A stretch of 50,958 nt of DNA, from assembly GCA_029838195.1 (NCBI GenBank), contig JALGVJ010000026.1, positions 1 through 50,958 on the forward strand, written 5' to 3'. Positions 34,731 to 42,569 of this stretch are shown in pieces. This DNA comes from Promethearchaeota archaeon. GTDB lineage: Archaea > Asgardarchaeota > Lokiarchaeia > Sigyniarchaeales > SOKP01. A program made the translations under genes and the position numbers. The stretch's first letter is position 1, and the number at the start of each line of letters is the position of its first letter. The notes below the pieces were generated by a model. The model worked only from the letters and a program-made list of their open reading frames with translations. It was not told the origin of the DNA and made no database searches.

Positions 34731-35311
34731 GATAAATATAAAAATCGATAAGGTATTAAGATTGTATTGCTAAACGTGGAATGAAATAAATCTTTTTTTG
34801 TCCCCAGTATCCACCTTCCTATTTTTCAATTATATGGCAAAATTCTCTTATTTTCTCTATGAAAGTTTTTCTCTTTGGAATTCTTGATTATGTTCTCCTT
34901 ATTAATTGGATTAAATTTTCACCTTAATTATAAAATATGCTGAAAAACCTCCAAAATACGCATTTATTATCATCCAAGGAATACCAAAATAAGAAACTCC
35001 TAAAAAACTTCCATCTTTCTTTAAATATATAAAAAATTTATTATGTTTTTTTTAATTTTTACTGAATTTTTAAAATTTTTTTAGTCCAATTTTTAATCTG
35101 CAAGCCAAAATGGTTCAAGCAAAAGAATATGAGAAATTAAATTGCCTATTTATTTATATAACTCATCCCATGAATTCATATTTCCCTAAAAATTAAGGCA
35201 TTAAATCACGATTCATAATAGTTAATTTAAAGAACTTTTTGATATTTACACTACTCAAAATAGATTAAATCATGACATTTTAATTATTTAGATGATTATT
35301 TTTTTTAAAGA
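34731..35311. other. AT-rich intergenic region with a membrane-protein fragment
   Basis: About 580 bases with no complete gene. The minus strand is open from 35051 to 34911 and reads a hydrophobic segment (see the separate entry). The stretch 35030-35090 is almost all A and T. No RNA gene is visible. The two Nudix genes begin after it on the plus strand. Confidence 0.4.
34911..35051 (-). pseudogene. C-terminal fragment of a membrane protein, no start codon
   Basis: Forty-six codons open after a TAA, without a start codon before the membrane part. The readable text is KKDGSFLGVSYFGIPWMIIN followed by AYFGGFSAYFIIKVKI and a stop. Aromatic- and Gly-rich hydrophobic composition looks like the last helix of a multi-spanning protein rather than random AT-rich sequence. 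Possibly part of the same decayed region as the FkbM remnant. Family unknown. Confidence 0.35.
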
Positions 35312-36022
35312 ATGTCGTCGCTTAATTTAATTTTTAACGAAACCGAAATTAAAAATAAATTATTTCCCTGTGATTCCCCGAAACGTATCTCATTAAATGA
35401 TGTACATTTTACTAAATCGGCTGTTTTATTCCCTATCGTGCCCCTAAATAATCATTCATTCGAAATCATCGTGATTCATAGGAGTGATAAGGGTTTTAAA
35501 CATCGCGGAGAAATGTCTTTTCCAGGAGGTAAATTTGATGTGGTAAAAGACAAAACCTTAAAAGATACCGCATTGCGAGAATGCGAAGAAGAAATAGGAG
35601 TCCCTCGCTCTAAGATAAAAATTTTAGGTTGCCTTCACGATTTTCCCACTCTAACAAAATTCATCATAACACCATTCGTAGGTGTTATTGATAAAAATCA
35701 AGAATTAATAAGGGATAAACGAGAAGTCCAAGCTATTGTACGTGTACCGATAAATTTTTTTCTCGATAAAAACAATTTTCACGAGAAAGTGTTTGAAATT
35801 GAAGAAGTTAAGTTCCCAATTTTTTATTTTAATTATTTTGCCCCTCGAACTAATAAGAAATACACTATTTGGGGTGCTACGGGATACATGATCGCTGCTT
35901 TTCTTGAACTCGTGTATGATATTAGATTATCTTCCTTGAGCATCAAGCGTTTTGGGATTGATAAAATTAAATCTTTAAAAAATTATTTAAAATATCGAAA
36001 AGAAATAACTAATAATTTTTAA
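35312..36022 (+). CDS. Nudix hydrolase (CoA diphosphatase-like), copy 1
   Basis: 236 residues. The Nudix box is visible as GGKFDVVKDKTLKDTALREC followed by EEEIGV, and it is preceded by GEMSFPG as in the CoA pyrophosphatase (NudL/PCD1) group. After the box, LGCLHDFPTLTKFIITPFVG is also conserved in that group. It would hydrolyse a diphosphate linkage, perhaps in CoA derivatives. A paralogue follows 24 bases later, so this is a tandem duplication. Confidence 0.85.
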   Translation: MSSLNLIFNETEIKNKLFPCDSPKRISLNDVHFTKSAVLFPIVPLNNHSFEIIVIHRSDKGFKHRGEMSFPGGKFDVVKDKTLKDTALRECEEEIGVPRSKIKILGCLHDFPTLTKFIITPFVGVIDKNQELIRDKREVQAIVRVPINFFLDKNNFHEKVFEIEEVKFPIFYFNYFAPRTNKKYTIWGATGYMIAAFLELVYDIRLSSLSIKRFGIDKIKSLKNYLKYRKEITNNF

Positions 36023-36046
36023 TCCTTATTAAAGTGAGCAAAATTC

Positions 36047-36724
36047 ATGGCGTTTTATAATGTAATTTTCAATGAATCTTTCATCTCCTCGAAACTACGC
36101 ACTTTTTCTGACCCCAACCGCTTGTCCATGAGCCATGAAGGATTTATTAAATCGGCTGTAACGGTCTTATTAATCCCCTTAGATGATCAACCATATCAAC
36201 TCGTTTTAATTCGCAGAACAAAAAAAAAAGAAGATAAACATTCAGGAGAAATGGCATTTCCGGGAGGTTTATTCGATCCTAAAAAAGATGATTCACTTAG
36301 ATCCACTGCATTGAGAGAATTAGAAGAAGAATTAAGCATTTCACGAGATCATGTAAAAATTTTAGGTTGTCTGGACGATCACTTAACTCCTAAAGGATTT
36401 ATTATAACACCTTTTGTTGGTTATATCAATCAATCCTTGGAAATGATTAAACAAGAAGAGGAAATTGAAGAGATCCTTCAAATACCAATTACTTTTTTCC
36501 TCGATAAAAAAAATTATAAAGAACGAACGTATTTGATTAAAAATGACAAGATAGGTGTTGGAAAATTTCAATATAAAGCTCCAAATAATAAAAATTACGT
36601 TATTTTTGGTGCAACATGCCATATCATCGTAAATTATATCGATACGGTTCATGAAATTGGTCTTATGGCCCCTGGCATCCGCCGAATAAAACCTGCTGAT
36701 ATAGCTCATAGAATTGTAAAATAA
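36047..36724 (+). CDS. Nudix hydrolase (CoA diphosphatase-like), copy 2
   Basis: 225 residues, colinear with the preceding protein: GEMAFPGGLFDPKKDDSLRS, TALRELEEELSI and LGCLDDHLTPKGFIITPFVG. The box loses the conserved Gly after the last Glu-Leu (LSI in place of xGx), a modest deviation that need not abolish activity. Both copies keep the REx2EE core. Sequence differences are spread over the length, so the duplication is not recent. Confidence 0.85.
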   Translation: MAFYNVIFNESFISSKLRTFSDPNRLSMSHEGFIKSAVTVLLIPLDDQPYQLVLIRRTKKKEDKHSGEMAFPGGLFDPKKDDSLRSTALRELEEELSISRDHVKILGCLDDHLTPKGFIITPFVGYINQSLEMIKQEEEIEEILQIPITFFLDKKNYKERTYLIKNDKIGVGKFQYKAPNNKNYVIFGATCHIIVNYIDTVHEIGLMAPGIRRIKPADIAHRIVK

Positions 36725-36915
36725 ATTCAGTGTTTAAACGAATTATTGTAATAAATAATAAGTATTCCTTAATTTTTTATTAAAAACCTTGTAAAAGCTC
36801 ATAAATTATAATGTAACGCATGATGAATTTTTTCCTTTACAATTTATAAATATCAAAAGTCCACTAGTTTTCTTCCCATGTAATAAAAAATTTTAAGTTT
36901 CTAATATTTATTCTC

Positions 36916-36923
36916 TTATAAAA
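36916..36923 (+). promoter_or_regulatory. Putative TATA box for tRNA-Sec
   Basis: TTATAAAA lies 25-32 bases before the first base of the tRNA-Sec gene, the usual distance for an archaeal TATA element relative to a transcript starting near the tRNA 5' end. The assignment is from position and composition. Confidence 0.5.
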
Positions 36924-36947
36924 TTAGTTTTCTTAAAATTAATACAA

Positions 36948-37040
36948 GGCCCTTGCTAGTGGGAGTGGTCTCCAACACCAGGCTTCAAACCTGGTTATCC
37001 TGCGAAGGGATAGCGGTTCGATTCCGCGCAGGGGCCGCCA
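36948..37040 (+). tRNA. selC: tRNA-Sec (anticodon UCA), CCA encoded
   Basis: The gene folds as an archaeal/eukaryotic selenocysteine tRNA with a 9+4 arrangement. The acceptor stem has nine pairs: GGCCCTTGC (36948-36956) with GCAGGGGCC (37028-37036), one G-U pair. A long D stem (GTGGGAG with CTCCAAC, one mismatch) has a 4-base loop. The anticodon arm is CCAGG-CTTCAAA-CCTGG with TCA at 36985-36987. The variable arm has six pairs (TATCCT with GGGATA, loop GCGAA), and the T stem has four pairs (GCGG/CCGC) around TTCGATT. Discriminator G37037 and CCA follow. It is charged first with Ser, then phosphorylated and converted by SepSecS, encoded 600 bases downstream. Confidence 0.95.
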
Positions 37041-37183
37041 ATCCTTGATTACCCTTGAAAATATTCATCGCAAATCCTCCTATACTATTCTTTTCATCCA
37101 CATGGATCTCATCAACCACCTCTTCTTCTTTCTCTTTTCTCTCTTTAGGATCATTTGACACGCGTCCAACTTCTTGAGCTCAA

Positions 37184-37220
37184 TCACCATCTTAAGTGAA
37201 TGCTCACCATTTTTAGTGAA
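37184..37220. repeat. Tandem near-palindromic repeat pair
   Basis: TCACCATCTTAAGTGAA (37184-37200) and TCACCATTTTTAGTGAA (37204-37220) are direct repeats differing at two positions, with a 20-base period. Each has TCAC at one end and GTGA at the other, so each half is an imperfect palindrome. The period of about two helical turns would place two bound protein dimers on the same face of DNA. A third related TGATAA/TTATCA palindrome follows near 37233-37250. Confidence 0.5.
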
Positions 37221-37597
37221 AGTATTCGGACCATGATAAATGATTATCACTAATGATATATGTAGCTATTAATGCTCGAATATATTCTAAATTCTGGGGC
37301 AAATCTAAAAATACACCGATAAAATTTACTATGAAATGAAAAAGTATTGTTCCTAAGAGCTCATGGTGTGTATTATTAAAGATCTATGCATCCTATGATT
37401 ATTGATAATACAATTAATAAGAGACAATAATTCAGCCAAAATTGTTATAGGAATCCTAATACTAATTCTTCTTTCTGATAAGTTCCTTCCATGAAAAATA
37501 AATGGGATAATGATTGTATGATCCTTTTGCTTTGTTTTATTTATCTGAAAAAATGAAGAATAATGGATGAGCACAAAAAAATATTTTAAAAAAATCT

Positions 37598-37607
37598 TTA
37601 TATAAAG
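37598..37607 (+). promoter_or_regulatory. Putative TATA box for SepSecS
   Basis: TTTATATAAA lies 36 bases before the SepSecS ATG; with a start site about 25 bases downstream this would leave a short leader. It is the clearest TATA-like motif in the region. Confidence 0.5.
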
Positions 37608-37642
37608 TATTCGATACATTCCAACAAGAAGGAATTATAAAC

Positions 37643-39004
37643 ATGGTAGATTTCTCTAAAATCATTGAATATTTTGAAACCATGCCAATCCCTCTAAATA
37701 TGCTTAATAGAGGGCAATTAGTACTAAATGAGTTTCTCAAACCCTTGAAAAAAATTTTTGAACAAAAAGCCGTGCCGGAGGAGGGATGGTCAGACGAGCA
37801 GATTTCTTTTCTCTTACAATTACTTTCTAACATGGATACTGATAAGGATGGAAATGCCGCTCGAGTGGGAGAGCGGGAAGCTCGTATCGCAACCAAATTA
37901 CACTTGCAAACTTCAGGAGGATTTTGTCATGGGATCGGAAGGAGCGGATATCTCACGGCCCCTCAGCCTAAAGCCCCTGGCGGCTCGGTAATGTATGAAC
38001 TTGCAAACTATTTAGCTCGCCATTTTTTGAAGAGATTTGGGCTTCCGAATATTAAAAAAGCCATCGTGGTGCCATTATGCACCGGCATGTCCTTGTCTCT
38101 CTGTCTTAGTGCTCTTAAACCTGATTGGAATGATCCTCACACCGCTCATAAACGCTCGATTTTAATCCCTCAAATTGATCATTCCTCGATTTTAAAAGCA
38201 TGTGATTTTCTTGGATTAAAAAAGATTATCATAAAAGGCAAGGTAATGGGAGATGCAGTAAGAGTTCCTATGGAAGATATTCAAGAAAGTTATGATGATA
38301 AATGTTATGCAATCCTCTCCATCACCAGCTTTTTTCCTCCCCGCGAATCCGATGATATAAAGGAAATTAGCAAGTTTGCTCAAGAGCACGATTTAGTTCA
38401 CGTTGTAATTAACGCTTATGGTGTCCAGAGTTCTGAATGGATGAAATTAATACGTTCGGCTATCGATGCAGGAAGAATCGATGCCATTATCCAATCTTCC
38501 GATAAAAATTTCCTCACGCCAGTTGGAGGGGCTATAATCGCTACACCCCACAATGAAATCATGGAAAAAATAAGCCAAACCTATGCTGGCCGAGCAAATG
38601 CAACCCCAATCGTCCAATTCCTTGCATCAGCTCTTTCCCTAGGGATAAAAGGATATGAAAATTTATTGAAAGAACAACAAGACAACCGGAAGTTATTAGA
38701 AGAAAAATTAACGGAGTTAGCTAACAAACTAAAGGAACGTATCTTAAACGTGTTTAACCCTATTGCTATTGCGATGTCTCTTTCCAATCTAAATCCAAAA
38801 AAATTAAATGCTTTAGGAGGTGCTCTTTATAATTTAAGAGTTACGGGACCGCGCGTTCAAGACCCTAATACCAAACCTTTTGGTACATGTTGCGACCATT
38901 ATCCTACTCCTTACATAGTGATGAATGCTGCTATTGGAGCACGAAAAGAAGATGTTATTCGCTCCATCCTTCAATTAGAAAAAGCTTTACACCAAATTAA
39001 ATGA
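37643..39004 (+). CDS. sepsecS: O-phosphoseryl-tRNA(Sec) selenium transferase (SepSecS)
   Basis: 453 residues, the length of archaeal/eukaryotic SepSecS (SLA/LP). N-terminal RGQLVLNEFLKPLKKIFEQK and GWSDEQISFLLQLLSNMDTD match the family, as do GGFCHGIGRSGYLTAPQPKA and NYLARHFLKRFGLPN. The PLP-binding Lys is Lys288 in SSDKNFLTPVGGAI. The fold is a PLP-dependent transferase that converts phosphoseryl-tRNA-Sec to selenocysteinyl-tRNA-Sec using selenophosphate. PSTK and selenophosphate synthetase are not in the window. A TATA-like element lies 36 bases upstream. Confidence 0.94.
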   Translation: MVDFSKIIEYFETMPIPLNMLNRGQLVLNEFLKPLKKIFEQKAVPEEGWSDEQISFLLQLLSNMDTDKDGNAARVGEREARIATKLHLQTSGGFCHGIGRSGYLTAPQPKAPGGSVMYELANYLARHFLKRFGLPNIKKAIVVPLCTGMSLSLCLSALKPDWNDPHTAHKRSILIPQIDHSSILKACDFLGLKKIIIKGKVMGDAVRVPMEDIQESYDDKCYAILSITSFFPPRESDDIKEISKFAQEHDLVHVVINAYGVQSSEWMKLIRSAIDAGRIDAIIQSSDKNFLTPVGGAIIATPHNEIMEKISQTYAGRANATPIVQFLASALSLGIKGYENLLKEQQDNRKLLEEKLTELANKLKERILNVFNPIAIAMSLSNLNPKKLNALGGALYNLRVTGPRVQDPNTKPFGTCCDHYPTPYIVMNAAIGARKEDVIRSILQLEKALHQIK

Positions 39005-39232
39005 AAGCCCTCAGTTTTTTAAGATTTAATATAATACATTATATATTATACCCTAGCACGCTTTCACGAGAAAATAATTCCTTAGTTTTTACAAACATCC
39101 TAATGAAATATGAAGAGAAAATTATCCTAAATATTAATTCTATCCCCAAATAAAAAGGGAGGGGAAAAAAAAATAAAAATGAAAATTGATATGTACTTTA
39201 TAATTCACAAATAAAAAAATAGTCGTCTTATC

Positions 39233-39913
39233 ATGGAAAATCGACTTTTGACTCAGTTTAATAATGTTATTACTTCTGAATGGCCTTCAAAACAAATAAC
39301 TTTAAATTATGACCCCTTGACATGCAGAGAACTTTTTGAACTCGCCTATCATACCTCTAATACCTTGAGTTCTCGAAACATCTTTATAAAATTAACTCAA
39401 AATGAAAATGAAGCAGGTTCCATCGCAATCTTTTATGCAACTAATACAAAATCTTTTCAATCCATTGAAACTTTAATGGAATACCTCCAAATCACCCTCT
39501 ATTATAATAATCAAGATGGAAAAGAACTTGAAAAAAAAATCTTACCTCTACTCACCTCAAGGAAGCAAAATTACATCAATAAGCCCGATGATATTAAAAA
39601 TCAAATCCTTAAAACTATTCTCGTGGAAAGAAAATTGGATGAATGCGCTAATTTGGTCATGCTAAAAGATTTGACTAGAAAAGTTTATTTCGCCATCGGA
39701 GACGCCCGTGAAAGTGCTGCTTTAATCCCGATATTCATGCAAGCTGAAGGAGCAAGCCTCGTTCAACTAGCATTGAATAAATGGATGGAAACCACGAAAA
39801 ATCTGCCTCATGAAGAATCTTTTCCCAAATCATATAGTCCGGGATTGTTAAAAAATCTCATTCAAATTAAAAAATGGGTGCTCAATCTTATATCCACCCA
39901 TCTCGATAAATAA
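39233..39913 (+). CDS. Conserved-looking protein of unknown function
   Basis: 226 residues, soluble, no motif I recognise. The predicted structure from composition is mainly helical in the C-terminal half (LIPIFMQAEGASLVQLALNK, then GLLKNLIQIKKWVLNLISTH) with mixed strands before. Nothing points to a metal site or a nucleotide site. It lies downstream of SepSecS by 230 bases on the same strand, so a link with Sec metabolism is possible but unsupported. It is not a P-loop kinase, so it is not PSTK. Confidence 0.55.
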   Translation: MENRLLTQFNNVITSEWPSKQITLNYDPLTCRELFELAYHTSNTLSSRNIFIKLTQNENEAGSIAIFYATNTKSFQSIETLMEYLQITLYYNNQDGKELEKKILPLLTSRKQNYINKPDDIKNQILKTILVERKLDECANLVMLKDLTRKVYFAIGDARESAALIPIFMQAEGASLVQLALNKWMETTKNLPHEESFPKSYSPGLLKNLIQIKKWVLNLISTHLDK

Positions 39914-40090
39914 ATTTTAATTTACTTAACTTTCTTTTTTCTTAATCTTATATTAGTAAAAAAAGCATTCATCATGGTATTTTTGGAAAAATTCTCCTTC
40001 GTTTTAACCTTTCTTAATCATTAATATTTCAAATTTATAACAACATTATAAATAAAGTTTAATTTTTAATCATAAAATGTTTAAATAGAG

Positions 40091-40298
40091 TGGTCCATCG
40101 GGGATTTACGGCAAATCTGGACGCCAGATCCTTTATTTTATATCTTTCGAACCCCGGATCTCGGGTTGTCCTCGCCCGAGAGAGCTTCATTTATTTCATG
40201 TCCTCTCGGATGTCTTATAAGACCCGCGCTTGTTGGCCAAGCGGACACACCCGTTAACCATTCCAGAGAGGTAACCCTCTTGGCTGAGCTAATGGACC
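40091..40298 (-). tRNA. tRNA-Ile (anticodon UAU) with introns in the D-loop, anticodon loop and T-loop
   Basis: On the minus strand the pieces of a tRNA are in order. Acceptor GGTCCAT (40298-40292) pairs fully with ATGGACC (40098-40092); discriminator A is at 40091, CCA not encoded. D stem is GCTC (40289-40286) and AAGC (40231-40228), one C-A mismatch. Anticodon stem CGGGT (40226-40222) and ACCCG (40166-40162) enclose CTTATAA, anticodon TAT at 40219-40217. The variable region is AGATC; T stem CGGGG/CCCCG encloses TTCGA and AAT. Inserts are about 45 bases in the D-loop (with two hairpins, perhaps two introns), 48 in the anticodon loop and 41 in the T-loop. Removing them leaves about 74 bases, the normal length. 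The exact splice sites are not fixed. Confidence 0.82.
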
Positions 40299-40561
40299 AC
40301 TCAAGCTTCTTAAGAACATGCATGAGTGCTTCAATTGATATCATGGTATATATTTGAAAATTTATTTAGTGAAGCTCATGCAATTGTTCTAATCTAGTGT
40401 AAGGAAAGGTAAAAAAAAAATTTTCTGGAAATATCATGGGGAGGAGATTAGTTAGGGAAAAGAAGTTGAGGAAAGTCATACATTTATATTTTGGTTCTCT
40501 TATTATAATAATAACCATAAAAAAGGAGTAGAAAATAACGAGAGGAAAGCGTGGATAGACC

Positions 40562-40993
40562 ATGGCTGAAATGTTAATGGATTTACTTCAAAATATTTAT
40601 AATCGCATTTCACAACTTGGAATGAGCATTCAGAGTTTAAAGCAATCCTTGGACGAACTAAACAAAAACATAGAACGTCAAATTACCAATTTAACAGAAA
40701 AGATGAGTGACTTTTCAAAAGAAATAGAAATCACGCAGACGAAGCACGTTTCGACAATGAAAGATATAGGAGAAGAGGTGACGAGGGAGTTAAAGGTGTT
40801 AGAACAAGATATCGGATTAGAGGCCTTTAAAGATATTATGGCAAAATTAGAAACTTTTTCGCAGATAGCAGAAGAGGTATTGAATCAAGAAAACGTGAAC
40901 TTGCTATTATCGGAAGCCATTAATTCCGTGAAAGAGATGAGAGAAAACCTCAATAAAGGTGAGGAAATAACCAAAACCGGAGAGAAAGGATAA
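40562..40993 (+). CDS. Coiled-coil protein, first of a pair
   Basis: 143 residues, nearly all helical with heptad spacing of Leu, Ile and Met (LMDLLQNIYNRISQLGMSIQ, then SLKQSLDELNKNIERQITNL). There are no Cys and no membrane segment. Acidic and basic residues balance. Function unknown; such small coiled-coil proteins may be cytoskeletal or adapter-like. It is 23 bases before a second coiled-coil gene on the same strand, which begins in a similar way (EELLNEMITKINLITNSLDG), suggesting an old duplication. Confidence 0.6.
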   Translation: MAEMLMDLLQNIYNRISQLGMSIQSLKQSLDELNKNIERQITNLTEKMSDFSKEIEITQTKHVSTMKDIGEEVTRELKVLEQDIGLEAFKDIMAKLETFSQIAEEVLNQENVNLLLSEAINSVKEMRENLNKGEEITKTGEKG

Positions 40994-41016
40994 AATAATG
41001 GAGGTTGAAAAGAAAA

Positions 41017-41445
41017 ATGGCTGATAATGCAGAAGAATTATTAAATGAAATGATAACAAAAATCAATCTCATAACTAATTCCTTGGATGGTACGATTGCT
41101 CAATTAAATAAGATGAACGAGTCAATAAGGGATATGAGGGAGAAGTTTAGTGAAGAGATCGTGAGTCTGACGGAAAATATTAGATTAATAGTGGAAGTAT
41201 TGAAGCAATTTCGAATTCGCTCGAGCAAGGAAATGCAAGAGCTTTCAGAGGAATTTAATAAAAAGATAAAGAAATTTTATGAACAAGAGAGAATAAAATC
41301 AATAACCCAACAAGAGCGAGAAGCTATAGATCTCATCAAGCAAGCATCGCGTGCGGTATCGAATAATTTATATTACGTGCAGTTGTTGTCCATTATTAGC
41401 ACGATTCGAGAGGAAGTTAATAGGATAATGGGCGTGATTAAATAA
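41017..41445 (+). CDS. Coiled-coil protein, second of a pair
   Basis: 142 residues from ATG 41017, with GGAGGT 11 bases upstream. It is a continuous heptad-like coiled coil in its first half (EELLNEMITKINLITNSLDG, MNESIRDMREKFSEEIVSLT), then a linker and a C-terminal helix with IISTIREEVNRIMGVIK. General pattern resembles the preceding protein. It probably forms a hetero-coil with it. No known domain. Confidence 0.6.
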   Translation: MADNAEELLNEMITKINLITNSLDGTIAQLNKMNESIRDMREKFSEEIVSLTENIRLIVEVLKQFRIRSSKEMQELSEEFNKKIKKFYEQERIKSITQQEREAIDLIKQASRAVSNNLYYVQLLSIISTIREEVNRIMGVIK

Positions 41446-41621
41446 AAGATATAGCCGTTTCAGGAAACCATTAGCGTGGACATTAGCATAATCTTCTTAA
41501 AGAAGGAGGATGACAATAATGGCTACAAAAAGGAAATTTATGGAGAATGATTTTTAAAAAGGTATTTAATTTTTATCTCTTTTTATATAATTAGTTTGAT
41601 ATACCAGAGCGAAATTTATAC

Positions 41622-42512
41622 ATGGCGCGAGGTTGTTTTTGTTATATTTTTTCGGATCTGAAGGTATTGGGACAATATCTCAAGAAGGAGTACTCCAATT
41701 TTAAAATTTCTAATGATCTTCTTCTCAGATTAAATTTAGATCATGAAAAGAATGCATTTAATTATCTCAAGATAAAGGACATGGCTGTTTTGTCTTATCT
41801 CCATGAAGTTACATCAAAATTACGTCGTAATCTTCCACGATTTGTTTTAGCCATACTTTTAGAGGAGGAAGAAGATCCAGAACGATTCCGACCTTCCTTA
41901 AAAAAAGCTACTAATGAACTGGAAAAATTAGATCTTATCTCTTTATCAAGAGAAGAATTTGATGAGCACCTTAAAAAAATTTATGAGGAACATGTAGAAA
42001 CGTTATTTGACATCTTAGATCCCGAAAATATGAAAGAACGAGTAATAAATCGCACGAAAAACATGTTAAATGGGGGAAGGAAGGATAGAAAAATAGCCCA
42101 AGAACTTTTAGAAAAAATTGAAGAAAAATTACCAGAAAAACTCTATTCTATCTACACGATTGCTGAACAGGCTTTTAAATCGGAAGATCATGAAAAAGCA
42201 GCAAAAAATTTTCTTAAAGCAGCGGAAGTGGCTGAAGAATTACTAGAGATGGATTTATCTAAAGCATTTAAAGAACGAGCACGCATTTCAAGAGAAATCC
42301 CCTCCTTATCGAAAAAGATGGAGGATTTTCACTCAAAGGCAAAAAATGCATTAAGAAACGAAGATTTCCATCAGTCTTACCTGTATTATAAAAAAGCTAG
42401 TGAAATTGCTAAAGAATTAATGTTGGGTGATAAAGAGGAAGAATTTCGATTAAAATCTAAAGCGTTACAAGAATTTTATCAAGTAGATCAACGCTTTCGA
42501 AAGAATAAATGA
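41622..42512 (+). CDS. Helical-repeat protein with a possible longin-like N-terminal domain
   Basis: 296 residues. The first 100 or so residues (GCFCYIFSDLKVLGQYLKKE, LPRFVLAILLEEEEDPERFR) alternate strands and helices as in longin/profilin-like domains, but the match is weak. The C-terminal 160 residues form TPR/MIT-like helical hairpins: LYSIYTIAEQAFKSEDHEKA with AAKNFLKAAEVAEELLEMDL, and a second copy FHSKAKNALRNEDFHQSYLY with YKKASEIAKELMLGDKEEEF. It follows the coiled-coil pair on the same strand. A role in membrane traffic or protein assembly is only inference. Confidence 0.5.
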   Translation: MARGCFCYIFSDLKVLGQYLKKEYSNFKISNDLLLRLNLDHEKNAFNYLKIKDMAVLSYLHEVTSKLRRNLPRFVLAILLEEEEDPERFRPSLKKATNELEKLDLISLSREEFDEHLKKIYEEHVETLFDILDPENMKERVINRTKNMLNGGRKDRKIAQELLEKIEEKLPEKLYSIYTIAEQAFKSEDHEKAAKNFLKAAEVAEELLEMDLSKAFKERARISREIPSLSKKMEDFHSKAKNALRNEDFHQSYLYYKKASEIAKELMLGDKEEEFRLKSKALQEFYQVDQRFRKNK

Positions 42513-42569
42513 AGATTAAGCATTCGCATGCTAATTTTTTCAATGATTTAATAAGGGGTGAAGATACCA

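Larger units (their letters stand above)
37041..37642. other. Intergenic region between tRNA-Sec and SepSecS
   Basis: Six hundred bases without a supported gene. It contains a tandem pair of near-palindromic repeats (37184-37220) and a TATA-like element before SepSecS. A minus-strand open frame at 37353-37619 has a composition expected of AT-rich non-coding DNA and shows no domain. No SECIS-like hairpin was identified with confidence. Confidence 0.45.

Noticed and set aside
37353..37619. Minus-strand 88-codon frame upstream of SepSecS
   Set aside because: Ile/His-rich translation typical of AT-rich non-coding DNA, overlaps the SepSecS promoter, no start signal.
40162..40226. Reading the minus-strand RNA at this place as a class II tRNA with a long variable arm (TCTCGGG paired with CCCGAGA)
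   Set aside because: That pairing uses the 3' anticodon-stem bases ACCCG and leaves no partner for CGGGT. The alternative with a five-base variable region pairs all stems fully and gives an anticodon-loop intron at the canonical place.
40138..40357. Open frames on both strands across the tRNA-Ile gene
   Set aside because: They overlap the paired tRNA stems and their translations show nothing familiar.
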